Position numbers and translations under genes: made by a program. Below are positions 51,864 through 61,211 of a stretch of 64,000 nucleotides of DNA, one piece after another. The DNA lies in the NCBI RefSeq assembly GCF_018327685.1, contig NZ_BNEL01000003.1, forward strand, positions 3,162,001 to 3,226,000. The letters are read 5' to 3'. The notes beneath the pieces were generated by a model, which saw only the letters and a list, made by a program, of their open reading frames with translations, had not been told where the DNA came from and made no database searches. Source of the DNA: Streptomyces sp. TS71-3. Lineage in GTDB: Bacteria; Actinomycetota; Actinomycetes; Streptomycetales; Streptomycetaceae. Each line of letters opens with the position of its first letter. Position 1 is the first letter of the stretch.

Positions 51864-53879
51864 GTGGCCACACGCATGCCCGCACGCCTGAGCACCGGCA
51901 GAGGGCACCGCCGAGCGCGTGCCCCGCTCGGGCTCGCCCCCGCCGCACTCGCCGCCGCGGTACTGCTCGCGGCCCTGCTGCCGAGCGGCGGCCAGGCGGC
52001 ATCCCTGACCGCGGGACAGACGAGCCCGGCCGCCGCCGCGCGGACCGCGGCGCCGCCCACCAGCCCCCTGGACACCCTCGGGGCGATCTACACCCCCGAG
52101 CGAACCACCTTCCGGATCTGGTCGCCGGACACCCCGGACGTCCGCGTCGACATCGGCGGCCGGAGCCACCCGCTCGGCCCGGTGAGCCTGGACGGCTACA
52201 GCGACGTCTACCAGGCCGTCGTCGAGGGAGACCTCAAGGGCCAGACGTACCAGTTCCGCGTCGCCGGCAGGGCCGTGCCCGACCCGTACGCCCAGATGGT
52301 GAAGCCCGGCACCACCCAGGGCGTCGTCCTCAACAGCGCGGCCGTGGGGCCCACCGGCGGCTGGGCGCCCACACCTGCGCTGGCCGCCCGCGAGGACGCC
52401 GTCATCTACGAGCTCGGCGTCCGGGACTTCACCATCGACCCCAGCTCCGGGGTCGACCCGGACAAGCGCGGGAAGTTCCTCGGCCTCGTGCAGGGCGGCA
52501 CCACGCACGACGGCGTCAGCACGGGGCTCGACCACCTCAAGGAGCTCGGCGTCACGGACGTCGAGCTGATGCCGTCCTTCGACTTCGGCTCGACCGTGCC
52601 GAACTGGGGCTACGACCCGCTGGACTACAACGTCCCCGAGGAGCAGTACTCGCAGTTCACCGACCCGGAGGACCGGGTGCGGGAGTTCAAGGACATGGTC
52701 GACGCGTTCCACCGGAACGGCATCCGCGTGATCATGGACGTGGTCTACAACCACACCTACAGCAAGGACGTCCTCCAGGGCATCACGCCCGAGTACTACA
52801 CACCGGTCGACCTCTCCGGCACGGGGAACTCCCTGGACGACGGCAACCCCATGGTCAGCCGCATGATCCGGGACTCGCTGGAGCACTGGGTGCGGGACTA
52901 CAACGTGGACGGGTTCCGCTTCGACCTGATGGGCATCCACCACTACGCGAACGTGGCCGGCTGGGCGCGGTACCTGAACGCGGCCTACCCCGGCCGGACC
53001 CTCCAGTTCCACGGCGAGCCCTGGAGCGGCGGGGTCGCGGACCCGCAGGAGTCCCAGAAGGTGCGCTACGGGACGGTGCCGGCGCTCGCGGACGCGCACG
53101 TCGGCGTGTTCAACGGCGCCTACCGCGACGCGATCAGAGGCGGCACCCGGGACGCCGTCATGGCCTACATGGGCGGTTCCGGCGACGCGAACGCCGTCGC
53201 CACCGGCATGCGCGGCTCCCCGCTCGCCACCAGGAGCACGGACCCGCTGCCGAACCCGTGGGACCCGGCGTTCGCCCTCGACCCCGAGCAGACCGTCAAC
53301 TACGTCTCGGTCCACGACGACCTGGGCCTCTGGGACAAGATCACATACTCGGGCGGCACCGGCGGCGCGGACGGCAGTGCCGGGCGCATCGACCGGTTCG
53401 CCGCGGGCATGGTGCTGACCTCCCAGGGCGTCCCGTTCATCAGCGAGGGGGACGAGTTCCTGCGCTCCAAGGTGGTCGGCGGCGACTACACCACCGCGAT
53501 GAACTCCTACGACGCACCCGACACCGTCAACGCCCTGCACTGGGGCGACAAGACCGCGAACGCCGCCGTCCTGCGCTACTACAAGGACGCCATCGCCCTG
53601 CGCAAGGCCACCCCGGCCCTGCGCCTCACCTCCTGGGACGCCGTGCACGACCAGATGGCGACACGCACGGACGGCCAGGTCGTGGTCTCCGCCATCAGCT
53701 CCCGCCCCGGCGCACCGGACGTCCCCGACACCGTCGTGGTCGACAACCCCACCGACACCGACTACACGGTGGCACTGCCGCCGGGCACCTGGACCAAGGT
53801 CCTCGACGCCTCCGGCTCCACGCACGCCCCGGACGCCACCTGCGGGGGCCTCGCGGTGACCGTGTTCACGCGGAACTGA
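51864..53879 (+). CDS. Secreted type I pullulanase-like GH13 enzyme
   Basis: A 671-aa exported amylase-superfamily enzyme. Signal peptide to about GGQA-A (residue 45), then a CBM48-like N-domain (about 70-150) and the GH13 barrel. Visible: the pullulanase-type NWGYDPLDYNVPE, region I DVVYNH, region II GFRFDLMGIHH (nucleophile Asp), region III HGEPWSGG (acid Glu) and region IV YVSVHDD. It debranches alpha-1,6 links in pullulan or starch. Start GTG 51864 behind AAGGAG; ATG 51876 is an alternative. A hairpin follows. Confidence 0.92.
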   Translation: MATRMPARLSTGRGHRRARAPLGLAPAALAAAVLLAALLPSGGQAASLTAGQTSPAAAARTAAPPTSPLDTLGAIYTPERTTFRIWSPDTPDVRVDIGGRSHPLGPVSLDGYSDVYQAVVEGDLKGQTYQFRVAGRAVPDPYAQMVKPGTTQGVVLNSAAVGPTGGWAPTPALAAREDAVIYELGVRDFTIDPSSGVDPDKRGKFLGLVQGGTTHDGVSTGLDHLKELGVTDVELMPSFDFGSTVPNWGYDPLDYNVPEEQYSQFTDPEDRVREFKDMVDAFHRNGIRVIMDVVYNHTYSKDVLQGITPEYYTPVDLSGTGNSLDDGNPMVSRMIRDSLEHWVRDYNVDGFRFDLMGIHHYANVAGWARYLNAAYPGRTLQFHGEPWSGGVADPQESQKVRYGTVPALADAHVGVFNGAYRDAIRGGTRDAVMAYMGGSGDANAVATGMRGSPLATRSTDPLPNPWDPAFALDPEQTVNYVSVHDDLGLWDKITYSGGTGGADGSAGRIDRFAAGMVLTSQGVPFISEGDEFLRSKVVGGDYTTAMNSYDAPDTVNALHWGDKTANAAVLRYYKDAIALRKATPALRLTSWDAVHDQMATRTDGQVVVSAISSRPGAPDVPDTVVVDNPTDTDYTVALPPGTWTKVLDASGSTHAPDATCGGLAVTVFTRN

Positions 53880-53901
53880 CGGCGCGTACCGCACCCAGGC
53901 A

Positions 53902-53933
53902 GCCGGCCGCTCCCATGTCCAGGGGCGGCCGGC
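53902..53933 (+). terminator. Terminator after the pullulanase gene
   Basis: GCCGGCCGC (53902-53910) pairs with GCGGCCGGC (53925-53933), extended inward by CCC/GGG after a one-base bulge. Confidence 0.65.
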
Positions 53934-54127
53934 GGGCCACCGCGGGGCGAAGCCCCTGCACGGTTCCGGGGCAACCGGCACCTGCGCGGCGGCCTTCCTC
54001 TGCCCGCGCGGCAGCCTCCCGCTGCCCGCACGGCGGCCTTTCCGGCACCGCGAGCCGCCTCCCGGGCCACCCGCACCGGTCCTCCCCGCGGTGCGGCCCC
54101 GGCGCACCCCGTGCCGTGCCGCGTGCA

Positions 54128-54133
54128 TACGAT
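54128..54133 (+). promoter_or_regulatory. -10 element of a leaderless promoter for the amidohydrolase gene
   Basis: TACGAT ends 7 nt before ATG 54141; no Shine-Dalgarno is present. Confidence 0.45.
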
Positions 54134-54140
54134 CGTCGGC

Positions 54141-55799
54141 ATGGCGTACGCCGAGGTGACAGAGGTGACAGACCTGACCCGGGCCGATCTGCTGGTCCGC
54201 GCGCGGCGGATCCACACCATGGACGCGGGGGATCCGACCGCGGTGGCGCTGGCCGTGCGGGACGGCACGATCGCCGCGGTGGCCAGGACCGACGCCGAGG
54301 CCGACGCCCTGGAGGCGCGGTGCGGACCCGGCACGCGCCGGCTCGGCGGCCCGTCCGCCGTCGTGCTCCCCGCCTTCGTCGACACCCACAACCACCTGAT
54401 GCTCGCCGCCCGCAACCGCCTCGGCGTGCCGGTGTCCGAGGCGGCGGACCTCGCAGGGTTCCTGCGGCTGGTCCACGAGCGTGCGGCACACACCCCGCCG
54501 GGGGAGTGGATCGTCACGGCCGCCGACTGGCACGAACTCCGGCTCGCAGAGCGGCGCCTGCCCACCGCGGCGGAGCTCGACACGGCCACCGCGGAGCACC
54601 CGGTGCTCGTGATGCGGGGCGGCCACAACGGCGTCCTGAACACCGAGGGCCTGCGCCGCGCGGGCATCGGGCCCGGCACCCCGGACCCGTCAGGGGGGTT
54701 CATCGCCCGGGACGCCGGGGGACGCCCGACCGGCTGGGTGCAGGACACCGCTCTGGAGCACGCCCTGCGTGCCCTGCCGCCGATCCCCGGCGATCAGCTC
54801 GCGACCGGCCTCGAAGAGGCCTCGGCGCGGTACGCCGCGCACGGCCTCGGCACCGTCAGGGACCCCGCCGTGACGCCCCGGGAGTGGGCCGCCTATCTGG
54901 AGACGGCGAAGGCGGGGCGGCTCTCCGTGCGCTCCCACGCGATGATCTTCACCACCCGCGCCGCCGTCGAGGGCGCGGGTTCTCCCGATGCCTACCTCGA
55001 CCGCCTGGAGGCCCAGGACATCCGGCCCGGCGCCGGCCATGCCGGACTGCGCCTGTGGGGCCTGAAGCTGGTACTCGACGGCGGCGTCGAGGCCGCGGCG
55101 CTCCAGGAGCCCTACGCCGACCGGCCCGGCTACCACGGAGAGCTGATGTGGGACCGGGCCGCGCTCATCGACGTCCTGGCCACCGCCGCGCGCCGCGGAT
55201 GGCCGGTCGGCACCCATGCGTTCGGCGACCGCGCCGTGGCCTTCCTCCTCGACGCCCTGCGGGCAGTGCGCGAGAGCCTCGGACCGCTGCCGCCGGGCGC
55301 CCTGGTGGTCGAGCACGGCGGGCTCGTCGGCGCGCGGATCGCGGACGCCGCGGACCTCGGATGCCACATCACCGTCCAGCAGCCGCTGCTGGACGGCCTG
55401 GCCGAGGCGCTCACCGCGGCGTGGGGCGCCGACCGGACCTCCGAACTGTTCCCGCTGCGCCCGCTCGTGGCGGCCGGCGTGCCGATCAGCGCCGGCACGG
55501 ATCACCCCATCGGGCCCCTGGACCCGTTGCGGGGCATCCACGGCATGGTGACCCGCCGCACCCCCGCCGGTCTCCTCGGACCGGGCCACGCGATCGACCG
55601 GGACACCGCCGTCCGGCTCGCCACGACCGCTGGCGACGGGCTCCTCGGCACGGACTCCGGCGGCAGGCTCGTCCCCGGCGCCCCCGCCGACCTGGTCGGC
55701 TACCCCGAGTCCCCGCTCACCTGCGACGACGAGCGACTGCTCACGTTGCGCCCGGAGTTCACGGTGGTCGACGGCCGCGTGGTGCACGACGGGGAGTGA
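54141..55799 (+). CDS. Amidohydrolase family protein (YtcJ-like)
   Basis: A 552-aa metal-dependent hydrolase. The metal site starts with VVLPAFVDTHNHLMLAA (HxH), with LWGLKLVLDGGVEAAALQEPY, GTHAFGDRAV and ISAGTDHPIGPLDPLRGIHGMVTR later, the last giving the catalytic Asp. The N- and C-terminal beta-sandwich (RADLLVRARRIHTMDAGDPTAVALAV; GAPADLVGYPESPL) completes the fold. Substrates of the YtcJ/LAF3 group are largely unknown. Start at the leaderless ATG; an in-frame ATG at 54111 lies upstream of the promoter. Confidence 0.88.
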   Translation: MAYAEVTEVTDLTRADLLVRARRIHTMDAGDPTAVALAVRDGTIAAVARTDAEADALEARCGPGTRRLGGPSAVVLPAFVDTHNHLMLAARNRLGVPVSEAADLAGFLRLVHERAAHTPPGEWIVTAADWHELRLAERRLPTAAELDTATAEHPVLVMRGGHNGVLNTEGLRRAGIGPGTPDPSGGFIARDAGGRPTGWVQDTALEHALRALPPIPGDQLATGLEEASARYAAHGLGTVRDPAVTPREWAAYLETAKAGRLSVRSHAMIFTTRAAVEGAGSPDAYLDRLEAQDIRPGAGHAGLRLWGLKLVLDGGVEAAALQEPYADRPGYHGELMWDRAALIDVLATAARRGWPVGTHAFGDRAVAFLLDALRAVRESLGPLPPGALVVEHGGLVGARIADAADLGCHITVQQPLLDGLAEALTAAWGADRTSELFPLRPLVAAGVPISAGTDHPIGPLDPLRGIHGMVTRRTPAGLLGPGHAIDRDTAVRLATTAGDGLLGTDSGGRLVPGAPADLVGYPESPLTCDDERLLTLRPEFTVVDGRVVHDGE

Positions 55800-55938
55800 A
55801 CGGCGCGTGCGCGGTGGGGAGCGAGCAGGGGGCGTACGGCGGGGAGCGAGCCGGGCTGCTCTCCCGAACCGGCCGTGCGGCCGAGATCACCTCGGGGACC
55901 TGACGCGTTCCTCACAACTGGCCGTCACAGTCTCGGAT

Positions 55939-56763
55939 ATGACCAGGAAGCAACACGGCACCGCCGCCCCCGCCCCCCTCGCCGACCACGCCCCGCCGAC
56001 CGGCCGCGCCGCCCGTCCCCGGGTGCCCGCCGTCCCGGCCGCGGTCCTCGCGGGCGCGTTGCTGCTGTCCGGCTGCGGCGCAGTCACCTCCGACGGCAGG
56101 AGCGGCACGGCGGCCGCCGCCGAGGACCAGGCGACCCCCACCCCCGGACCCTCGCTGTCCGTGGAGGTGGCACCCCAGCAACTCCCCGGCCTCGGCCCCA
56201 AGACGTGGGCGCGGGTACCGGCGGACGCCCGCCAGGCCGTCGTGGTGACCGGCCGGAGCAGGAACTCGCCGCTGTCCACCGCCGTCCTCTACACCCGCAC
56301 CGCGGCGGGTTGGGAGGCGGGGGAGAGCTGGCCCGCGCACAACGCCCTGCACGGCTGGAGCGACGACCACCATGCCGGGGACCTGCGCTCCCCGATCGGT
56401 GTCTTCACCCTCACCGACGCCGGCGGCCGCCTCGCCGACCCCGGCACCAGGCTCACGTACGACCAGTCGACGGGAGGCTTCTCCTCGACCGGCACCGGAT
56501 TCGAGGGCGAGGCCCTGGAAGGCTCCTTCGACTATGTCGTCGCCATCAACTACAACCGCAAGCCGGGCACCTCCCCGCTCGACTGGACGCGCCCGCTGGG
56601 CGACGGGCGCGGCGGCGGCATCTGGTTCCACGTCGACCACGGCGGCCCCACCCACGGCTGTGTCAGCCTCAGCAAGGCGCACATGAAGGACCTGCTGCAC
56701 ACGCTCGACCCCGCCCGGCACCCCGTGGTGGTCATGGGCGACGCGGCGGCCCTGCTCAAGTGA
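55939..56763 (+). CDS. L,D-transpeptidase-like lipoprotein
   Basis: A 274-aa exported protein. The lipobox LLSGC (Cys51) predicts a lipoprotein. The C-terminal half carries the YkuD-type catalytic segment HVDHGGPTHGCVSLS with the nucleophilic Cys and the upstream SPIGVFTLTDAGGR. These enzymes cross-link peptidoglycan 3-3 or cleave it. ATG 55939 is the first start compatible with the signal peptide; CACAGT lies 7 nt upstream. The two-component system downstream may respond to envelope state, which is inference. Confidence 0.88.
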   Translation: MTRKQHGTAAPAPLADHAPPTGRAARPRVPAVPAAVLAGALLLSGCGAVTSDGRSGTAAAAEDQATPTPGPSLSVEVAPQQLPGLGPKTWARVPADARQAVVVTGRSRNSPLSTAVLYTRTAAGWEAGESWPAHNALHGWSDDHHAGDLRSPIGVFTLTDAGGRLADPGTRLTYDQSTGGFSSTGTGFEGEALEGSFDYVVAINYNRKPGTSPLDWTRPLGDGRGGGIWFHVDHGGPTHGCVSLSKAHMKDLLHTLDPARHPVVVMGDAAALLK

Positions 56764-56931
56764 CCCCGGCCCGCGGGCCCCGTCCGCCGGCCCCGGTGGG
56801 CGCACGGGCTGCGGGAGCCGGGCCCGGGGCCCGGGCACACTCCGGCGCCCCCACCCTCGCACGCGGTTGTGAGGAAGCTGTCAGCGTGTGGGAAGCCCCT
56901 CACCCCCGCTCCGGGCGCCGCCGGATCGGCC

Positions 56932-56937
56932 TAGCAT
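56932..56937 (+). promoter_or_regulatory. -10 element of a leaderless promoter for the two-component operon
   Basis: TAGCAT ends 7 nt before GTG 56945; no Shine-Dalgarno is present. Confidence 0.5.
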
Positions 56938-56944
56938 CGGCCGG

Positions 56945-57643
56945 GTGTGCGCATATGTGCTGGTCGCCGAGGACGACGAGATGCAGGCCGAGCTGATCCG
57001 CCGCTCCCTGCTGTTGGAGGGCCACACCGCCGGCGTGGTCCACGACGGCCGGTCCGCCCTCGACGAGGTCCGCCGCGGCAGACCGGACCTGATCGTCCTG
57101 GACCTGATGCTGCCGGTGATCGACGGGTACGGGGTGTGCCGGGCGCTGCGGCAGGACGACGACATCCCCATCCTGATGCTCACCGCACGCTCCACCGAGG
57201 ACGACGTGCTGCTCGGCCTGGAGCTCGGCGCGGACGACTACATGACCAAGCCGTACAGCCCGCGGGAGCTGATGGCCCGGATCCGCACGGTGCTCCGGCG
57301 CAGCAGACGTCAGGGGACCGGACGGGCCGCCAGCCCGGTGGTGCGGGCCGCCGGGCTCGCCGTCGACCCGGAGCGCCACGAGGTGCACTGCGACGGGTCA
57401 CCGGTCGAGTGCACCCCGGGCGAGTACGAGATCCTGCTGGCGATGGCGTCCGAACCGGGCCGGGTGTTCTCCCGCAGGCAGCTCCTCCAGTGCACCCGGG
57501 GCATCGACAGGGCCTCCACCGAGCGGGCCGTCGACGCCCACATCATGAACCTCCGCAGGAAGATAGAGCCCGACCCGAGGCGGCCCGTCCGCCTCCTCAC
57601 CGTGTTCGGCGTGGGGTACAAGCTCAACGGCGAGCGGCTGTGA
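56945..57643 (+). CDS. OmpR/PhoB-family response regulator
   Basis: A 232-aa regulator: receiver domain with the acidic pocket (AEDDE), Asp53 in IVLDLMLPVIDG, TARSTEDD and Lys in YMTKPYSPREL, then a winged-helix output domain (about 130-230; LAVDPERHEVHCDGSPVECTPGEYEILLAMASEPGRVFSRRQLL). GTG 56945 is chosen by the leaderless pattern. Its stop overlaps the kinase start (GTGA). Confidence 0.94.
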   Translation: MCAYVLVAEDDEMQAELIRRSLLLEGHTAGVVHDGRSALDEVRRGRPDLIVLDLMLPVIDGYGVCRALRQDDDIPILMLTARSTEDDVLLGLELGADDYMTKPYSPRELMARIRTVLRRSRRQGTGRAASPVVRAAGLAVDPERHEVHCDGSPVECTPGEYEILLAMASEPGRVFSRRQLLQCTRGIDRASTERAVDAHIMNLRRKIEPDPRRPVRLLTVFGVGYKLNGERL

Positions 57644-59586
57644 AGGGCCTGTCCCGGCTCCGGCGCCTCCTGCGGCTCAGGCGAGGCCCCGGCAGCACCG
57701 GCCGCGACCCGCGCGGGACCGGGTCCGAGCCCCGGGGGGCCGGGCGCGCCATACCCCTGCACCGGAGCCTGCTGGTCAGGCTCCTGTTCACCTCGGTGCT
57801 GATTGCCGCGTGCTCGGTGGCCGGCACCGCCTGGCTGGCCGTGCAGACCACCACCAGCGCCATCCGCGAGGAACAGGGCCAGGTGCTCTCCGAGGACACC
57901 GACATCCTGCGGCAGCTGAGCGGCTGGGCCGCCATGCACCCGAGCTGGACCGGCGTCTCGGGCGAACTGCGCACCCTCTCCCGCAAGACCGGCCGGCGCA
58001 TCGCCCTGACCACCGCCGACCGCAAGCCCATCGCGGACTCCGCCGCCGGCCGGATCCCGCTGCCACCGAGGGCGGCCGCCACCGTCGACCCGCTGCACAC
58101 CGACACCTACACCGAACCCGGGGCCCAGATCACCGGCATCGATCCGCGTGCGGTCGGCCCGTACCGGCTGACCGGACCGGAGCGCCGGAAGGTCCGGATG
58201 CTGGCCGAGACGCGCAGCACCTGCGCCCGGAAGGGCGGTGTCGACACGCGCGTCGTCCAGACGCCGACCGGCCGGTCCGTCCTGGTCGGCGAGGACGGCT
58301 CCACCGACGTGAGCGTCCCGCAGGAGTGTGCCGACGGCATGCTCAACACCCCGGTGCCGACGGAGGAGCAAGCCGGGAAGAAGCTCATCGACGACGCCCA
58401 GGCCTGTCTCACGAGGAACGGACAGAGCTCGGCCGCGATCAAGCCGCCCTACCTGTCGATCGACTTCGGCGCCCAGCACTTCACGTACCGCTACTCCTTC
58501 AAGGACCCTGCGGGGCACACCGCCGCGGAGAACCAGCGGGCGGAGGACTGCCTCGGCTCGGCGCGCCGCGCGCAGCTCGACCCCTATGTCGCCCCGGCCG
58601 CGGAGCTGTTCCTCGGCGGCGCCGACACCGTCCAGCCGTCGTTCGACATGTCCACGGCCAACAAGGCCAAGGTGGTGGCGGTCGCCGCGCTCGTGCTCGC
58701 ACTCACCGTCGCGGTGACCGTCGTCGTCGGCCTGCGGCTGGTCCGGCCGCTGCGCGCCCTCACCCAGGCCGCCCGGCAGATGCCGGAGCGGCAGCTGCGC
58801 GTGCCGGTCGGCACCCGGGACGAGACGGGCATCCTCGCCGCCGCCTTCAACGACCTCACCGAGCGCCGCGAGCGCATCGAGGCGCAGCGCAAGGCGATGG
58901 TCAGCGACATCGCCCACGAGCTGCGCACCCCGCTCACCAACATCCGCGGCTGGCTGGAGGTCGCCCGGGACGGCATCGTCGCCCCCGACCCGGACCTGCT
59001 GGCCGCCCTCCACGACGAGGCGGTGGTGCTGCAACGCGTCATCGACGACCTCCAGGACCTCGCTGCCGCCGACGCCGGCACGCTCCGCCTGCACAAGGAG
59101 CCGGTGGGCGCCGACGAGCTCCTCGAACAGGTCGCCGCCGCCCACCGGGTCGCGGCCGGGGCCGGGGGGATCCGGCTGGCCACGACCGTGCAGGGCGACC
59201 CCTGGGTGGAGGCCGACCCGGTCCGGATGCGGCAGGCGCTCGGCAACCTCGTCTCCAACGCCGTCCGCCACACCCCCGCGGGCGGCAGCATCACGCTGAG
59301 CGCCCGGACGGACGGCGACCTGGTGCTCTTCGAGGTGGCCGACACCGGCAGCGGTATTGCTCCTCAGGACCTGCCGCACGTCTTCGACCGGTTCTGGCGG
59401 GCCGAGAAGTCCCGCAGCAGGCGCACCGGCGGCAGCGGGCTCGGCCTCGCGATCGTCCGCCAGCTCGCCGGCGCGCACGGCGGCACCGTGACCGCCGAGA
59501 GCGAGCCGGGCGCCGGCTCCGTCTTCCGCCTCGGCCTGCCGTCCCGTCCGGAGCCGCCCCCGGTGTCCGGGAGCGGTGCCGGCTGA
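57640..59586 (+). CDS. Membrane sensor histidine kinase with a Cys-containing extracellular domain
   Basis: A 648-aa kinase. Helix 1 at about 45-67, a large extracellular region (68-342), helix 2 at about 343-366, HAMP (to about 415), HisKA with His426 in SDIAHELRTPLTN and HATPase (LGNLVSNAVRHTPAGG, DTGSGIAPQDLPHVFDRFWR, GSGLGLAIVRQLAGAHGG). The extracellular domain has four cysteines (195, 230, 256, 304) that could form two disulfides and is longer than usual. The cytoplasmic N-terminus is Arg-rich. Partner: the regulator just upstream. Signal unknown. Confidence 0.92.
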   Translation: MKGLSRLRRLLRLRRGPGSTGRDPRGTGSEPRGAGRAIPLHRSLLVRLLFTSVLIAACSVAGTAWLAVQTTTSAIREEQGQVLSEDTDILRQLSGWAAMHPSWTGVSGELRTLSRKTGRRIALTTADRKPIADSAAGRIPLPPRAAATVDPLHTDTYTEPGAQITGIDPRAVGPYRLTGPERRKVRMLAETRSTCARKGGVDTRVVQTPTGRSVLVGEDGSTDVSVPQECADGMLNTPVPTEEQAGKKLIDDAQACLTRNGQSSAAIKPPYLSIDFGAQHFTYRYSFKDPAGHTAAENQRAEDCLGSARRAQLDPYVAPAAELFLGGADTVQPSFDMSTANKAKVVAVAALVLALTVAVTVVVGLRLVRPLRALTQAARQMPERQLRVPVGTRDETGILAAAFNDLTERRERIEAQRKAMVSDIAHELRTPLTNIRGWLEVARDGIVAPDPDLLAALHDEAVVLQRVIDDLQDLAAADAGTLRLHKEPVGADELLEQVAAAHRVAAGAGGIRLATTVQGDPWVEADPVRMRQALGNLVSNAVRHTPAGGSITLSARTDGDLVLFEVADTGSGIAPQDLPHVFDRFWRAEKSRSRRTGGSGLGLAIVRQLAGAHGGTVTAESEPGAGSVFRLGLPSRPEPPPVSGSGAG

Positions 59587-59645
59587 GCCGGACGCCGGGC
59601 CCGCTGCCGGGTCCGGACGGCCTAGGCGGTGCGAGCGCGCCGTCC

Positions 59646-60296
59646 TCAGCCGGACGGGTCCGGGGCCAGCAGGGCGATGGCGGCCTGCTCGCCCAGCCAG
59701 CGCTCCGCCTCGTCCCAGGACCAGCCCAGCTCGGCCACGTACAGGTGCCAGGCCTGGTGCCCCAGGAGGAACCAGAGGATGTCGGTGGCCTTGCCGAGGG
59801 CCAGTCCCGGGCGGAGCGCCCCGCGGCCGTCGAGTCCGGCCGCGACGTCGGCGAGCGCCGCGCGGTAGTCGGCGTCGGCCGCGGCCAGCGTCTCGGCGGC
59901 GCTCTCGTCCGTCGCCGCGGCCGTCACCATGACCCGGACGACGTCGTGGTAGCGCTCGTTGTCCGTCCGCACGCCGTGTGCCGTGCGGCGCACGGCCTCC
60001 CGGGCGTCCGCGGCGGCCCGCACCTCCGCGAGGGTGTGCTCGACGATCGGGTCGCGGACCGCGGCGTCGATGATCGTGGCCAGGACGGCCGCCTTGCCCC
60101 CGGTGCTCGCGTAGACGGTGGGCACCGCGGTCCCGGCCGCCCGCGCTATGTCCCCGACGGTGACCGGCGCGTAGCCGTGCTCCAGGAACAGCCGCCGCGC
60201 CGCGTCCAGGATCCTGGCATGGGTCTCCTCGGCGGCCTGGGCACGGCGCGGGGACCGGTACGCCCGACCGGTCCTGCCCGGGGATTCAGCGGCCAT
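59646..60296 (-). CDS. TetR-family transcriptional regulator
   Basis: A 216-aa regulator. The helix-turn-helix (ETHARILDAARRLFLEHGYAPVTVGDIARAAGTAVPTVYASTGGKAAVLATII) is canonical; the ligand domain follows. ATG 60296 is preferred over 60314 because GGAAGGTGAGAAGAGG lies before it. It is divergent from a cupin gene. The dyad CATAA-CGAA-TTATG at 60343-60356 in the gap is a likely operator. Convergent with the kinase gene. Confidence 0.92.
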   Translation of the reverse strand: MAAESPGRTGRAYRSPRRAQAAEETHARILDAARRLFLEHGYAPVTVGDIARAAGTAVPTVYASTGGKAAVLATIIDAAVRDPIVEHTLAEVRAAADAREAVRRTAHGVRTDNERYHDVVRVMVTAAATDESAAETLAAADADYRAALADVAAGLDGRGALRPGLALGKATDILWFLLGHQAWHLYVAELGWSWDEAERWLGEQAAIALLAPDPSG

Positions 60297-60342
60297 CCTC
60301 TTCTCACCTTCCATCGGGACCCGGCATTGGATATAGGGTGCC

Positions 60343-60356
60343 CATAACGAATTATG
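60343..60356. promoter_or_regulatory. Candidate TetR operator between the regulator and cupin genes
   Basis: CATAA-CGAA-TTATG is a perfect 5-bp dyad in the only AT-rich part of the gap, 47 bp from the regulator start and 118 bp from the cupin start. Confidence 0.5.
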
Positions 60357-60473
60357 CTCGGTGTCACGGGGCGATCCGTCAGGGCCGCGGCCACGGTCGA
60401 CCCCGCCCCCCGAAGCGCCCCCGCCGACCAGCCCCCATGTCTCGTCTCCGAGATCCGAAAGACAGGTTCCACC

Positions 60474-61001
60474 ATGAGTCACTTCTTCACGACGCCGGGC
60501 GCGGAAGACCGCGAGTTCGTGCTGGGCCAGGAGCTGCGCGTCAAGATCCTGACCACCGGCGCCGAGACGGAGGGGCGGCACGACCTGGTCGACGCCTCCC
60601 AGCCGGCAGGGTCGATGACTCCGCTGCACCTGCACACCCGGTACGAGGAGCGGTTGTGGGTGCTCTCGGGTTCGGTCACGGTCTGGGCCGGCTCCGAGGA
60701 GGCAAGCCTGAAGTCGGGTGACTTCGCCACCGTGCCGCTGCACGTGCCGCATGCCATCAAGGCTGGCGCCGACGGCGCCCGCCTTCTCAACATCACCTCG
60801 CCCGCCGGCTTCGCCGAGCTCATCGCCCGTGCCGCCACCCCGGCCCGGCTGGCCGACGCCAGTACCGAGCTCGACTTCGAGCGGTTCCTGGCCGTCTGCA
60901 CCGAGCTGGGCGACGTCGTGCTCGGCCCGCCCGGCAGCACCCCGGCCGACCTGGACGAGAACGGTCAGCTGCGTACTCCGCCGGCACCGCCCGCCGGCTG
61001 A
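60474..61001 (+). CDS. Cupin domain protein (quercetinase-like)
   Basis: A 175-aa single cupin. Metal-binding segments: MTPLHLHTRYEERLWVLSGSVTVWAG (His, His, Glu) and FATVPLHVPHAIKAGADGARLLNI (third His). The C-terminal part (ARAATPARLADASTELDFERFLAVCTELGDVVLGPPG) resembles quercetin 2,3-dioxygenase-type cupins of Streptomyces. Divergent from a TetR regulator that probably controls it. A hairpin follows. Substrate unknown. Confidence 0.88.
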   Translation: MSHFFTTPGAEDREFVLGQELRVKILTTGAETEGRHDLVDASQPAGSMTPLHLHTRYEERLWVLSGSVTVWAGSEEASLKSGDFATVPLHVPHAIKAGADGARLLNITSPAGFAELIARAATPARLADASTELDFERFLAVCTELGDVVLGPPGSTPADLDENGQLRTPPAPPAG

Positions 61002-61020
61002 CGCGCGGGCCGGCGCTCCG

Positions 61021-61065
61021 GCCGTGGTCGCGGGCGTCCTCGGGCGGGACGCCCGAAACCACGGC
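61021..61065 (+). terminator. Terminator after the cupin gene
   Basis: Outer stem GCCGTGGT (61021-61028) with ACCACGGC (61058-61065), inner stem CGGGCGTCC (61031-61039) with GGACGCCCG (61047-61055). Confidence 0.7.
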
Positions 61066-61211
61066 AACTGAACGGGCGGCGGCCCACGGTGAACACGCCG
61101 CAAGCGCCCGGCCAACAACCGCCCGGGCCCTCTTCCGCCCCGCGCCCGCGCGTGCTGAAGTCTCGGCTGAACGCAGTGATGTGACGACGCCGAGACGTCA
61201 GGGGTGGGGCT

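Noticed and set aside
50376..54626. A 1416-codon open frame on the - strand across the pullulanase gene
   Set aside because: Only its C-terminal part (50376-51509) is a recognisable protein. The rest is antisense to a clear GH13 enzyme and has the low-complexity His/Gly/Val/Arg composition of GC-rich shadow frames.
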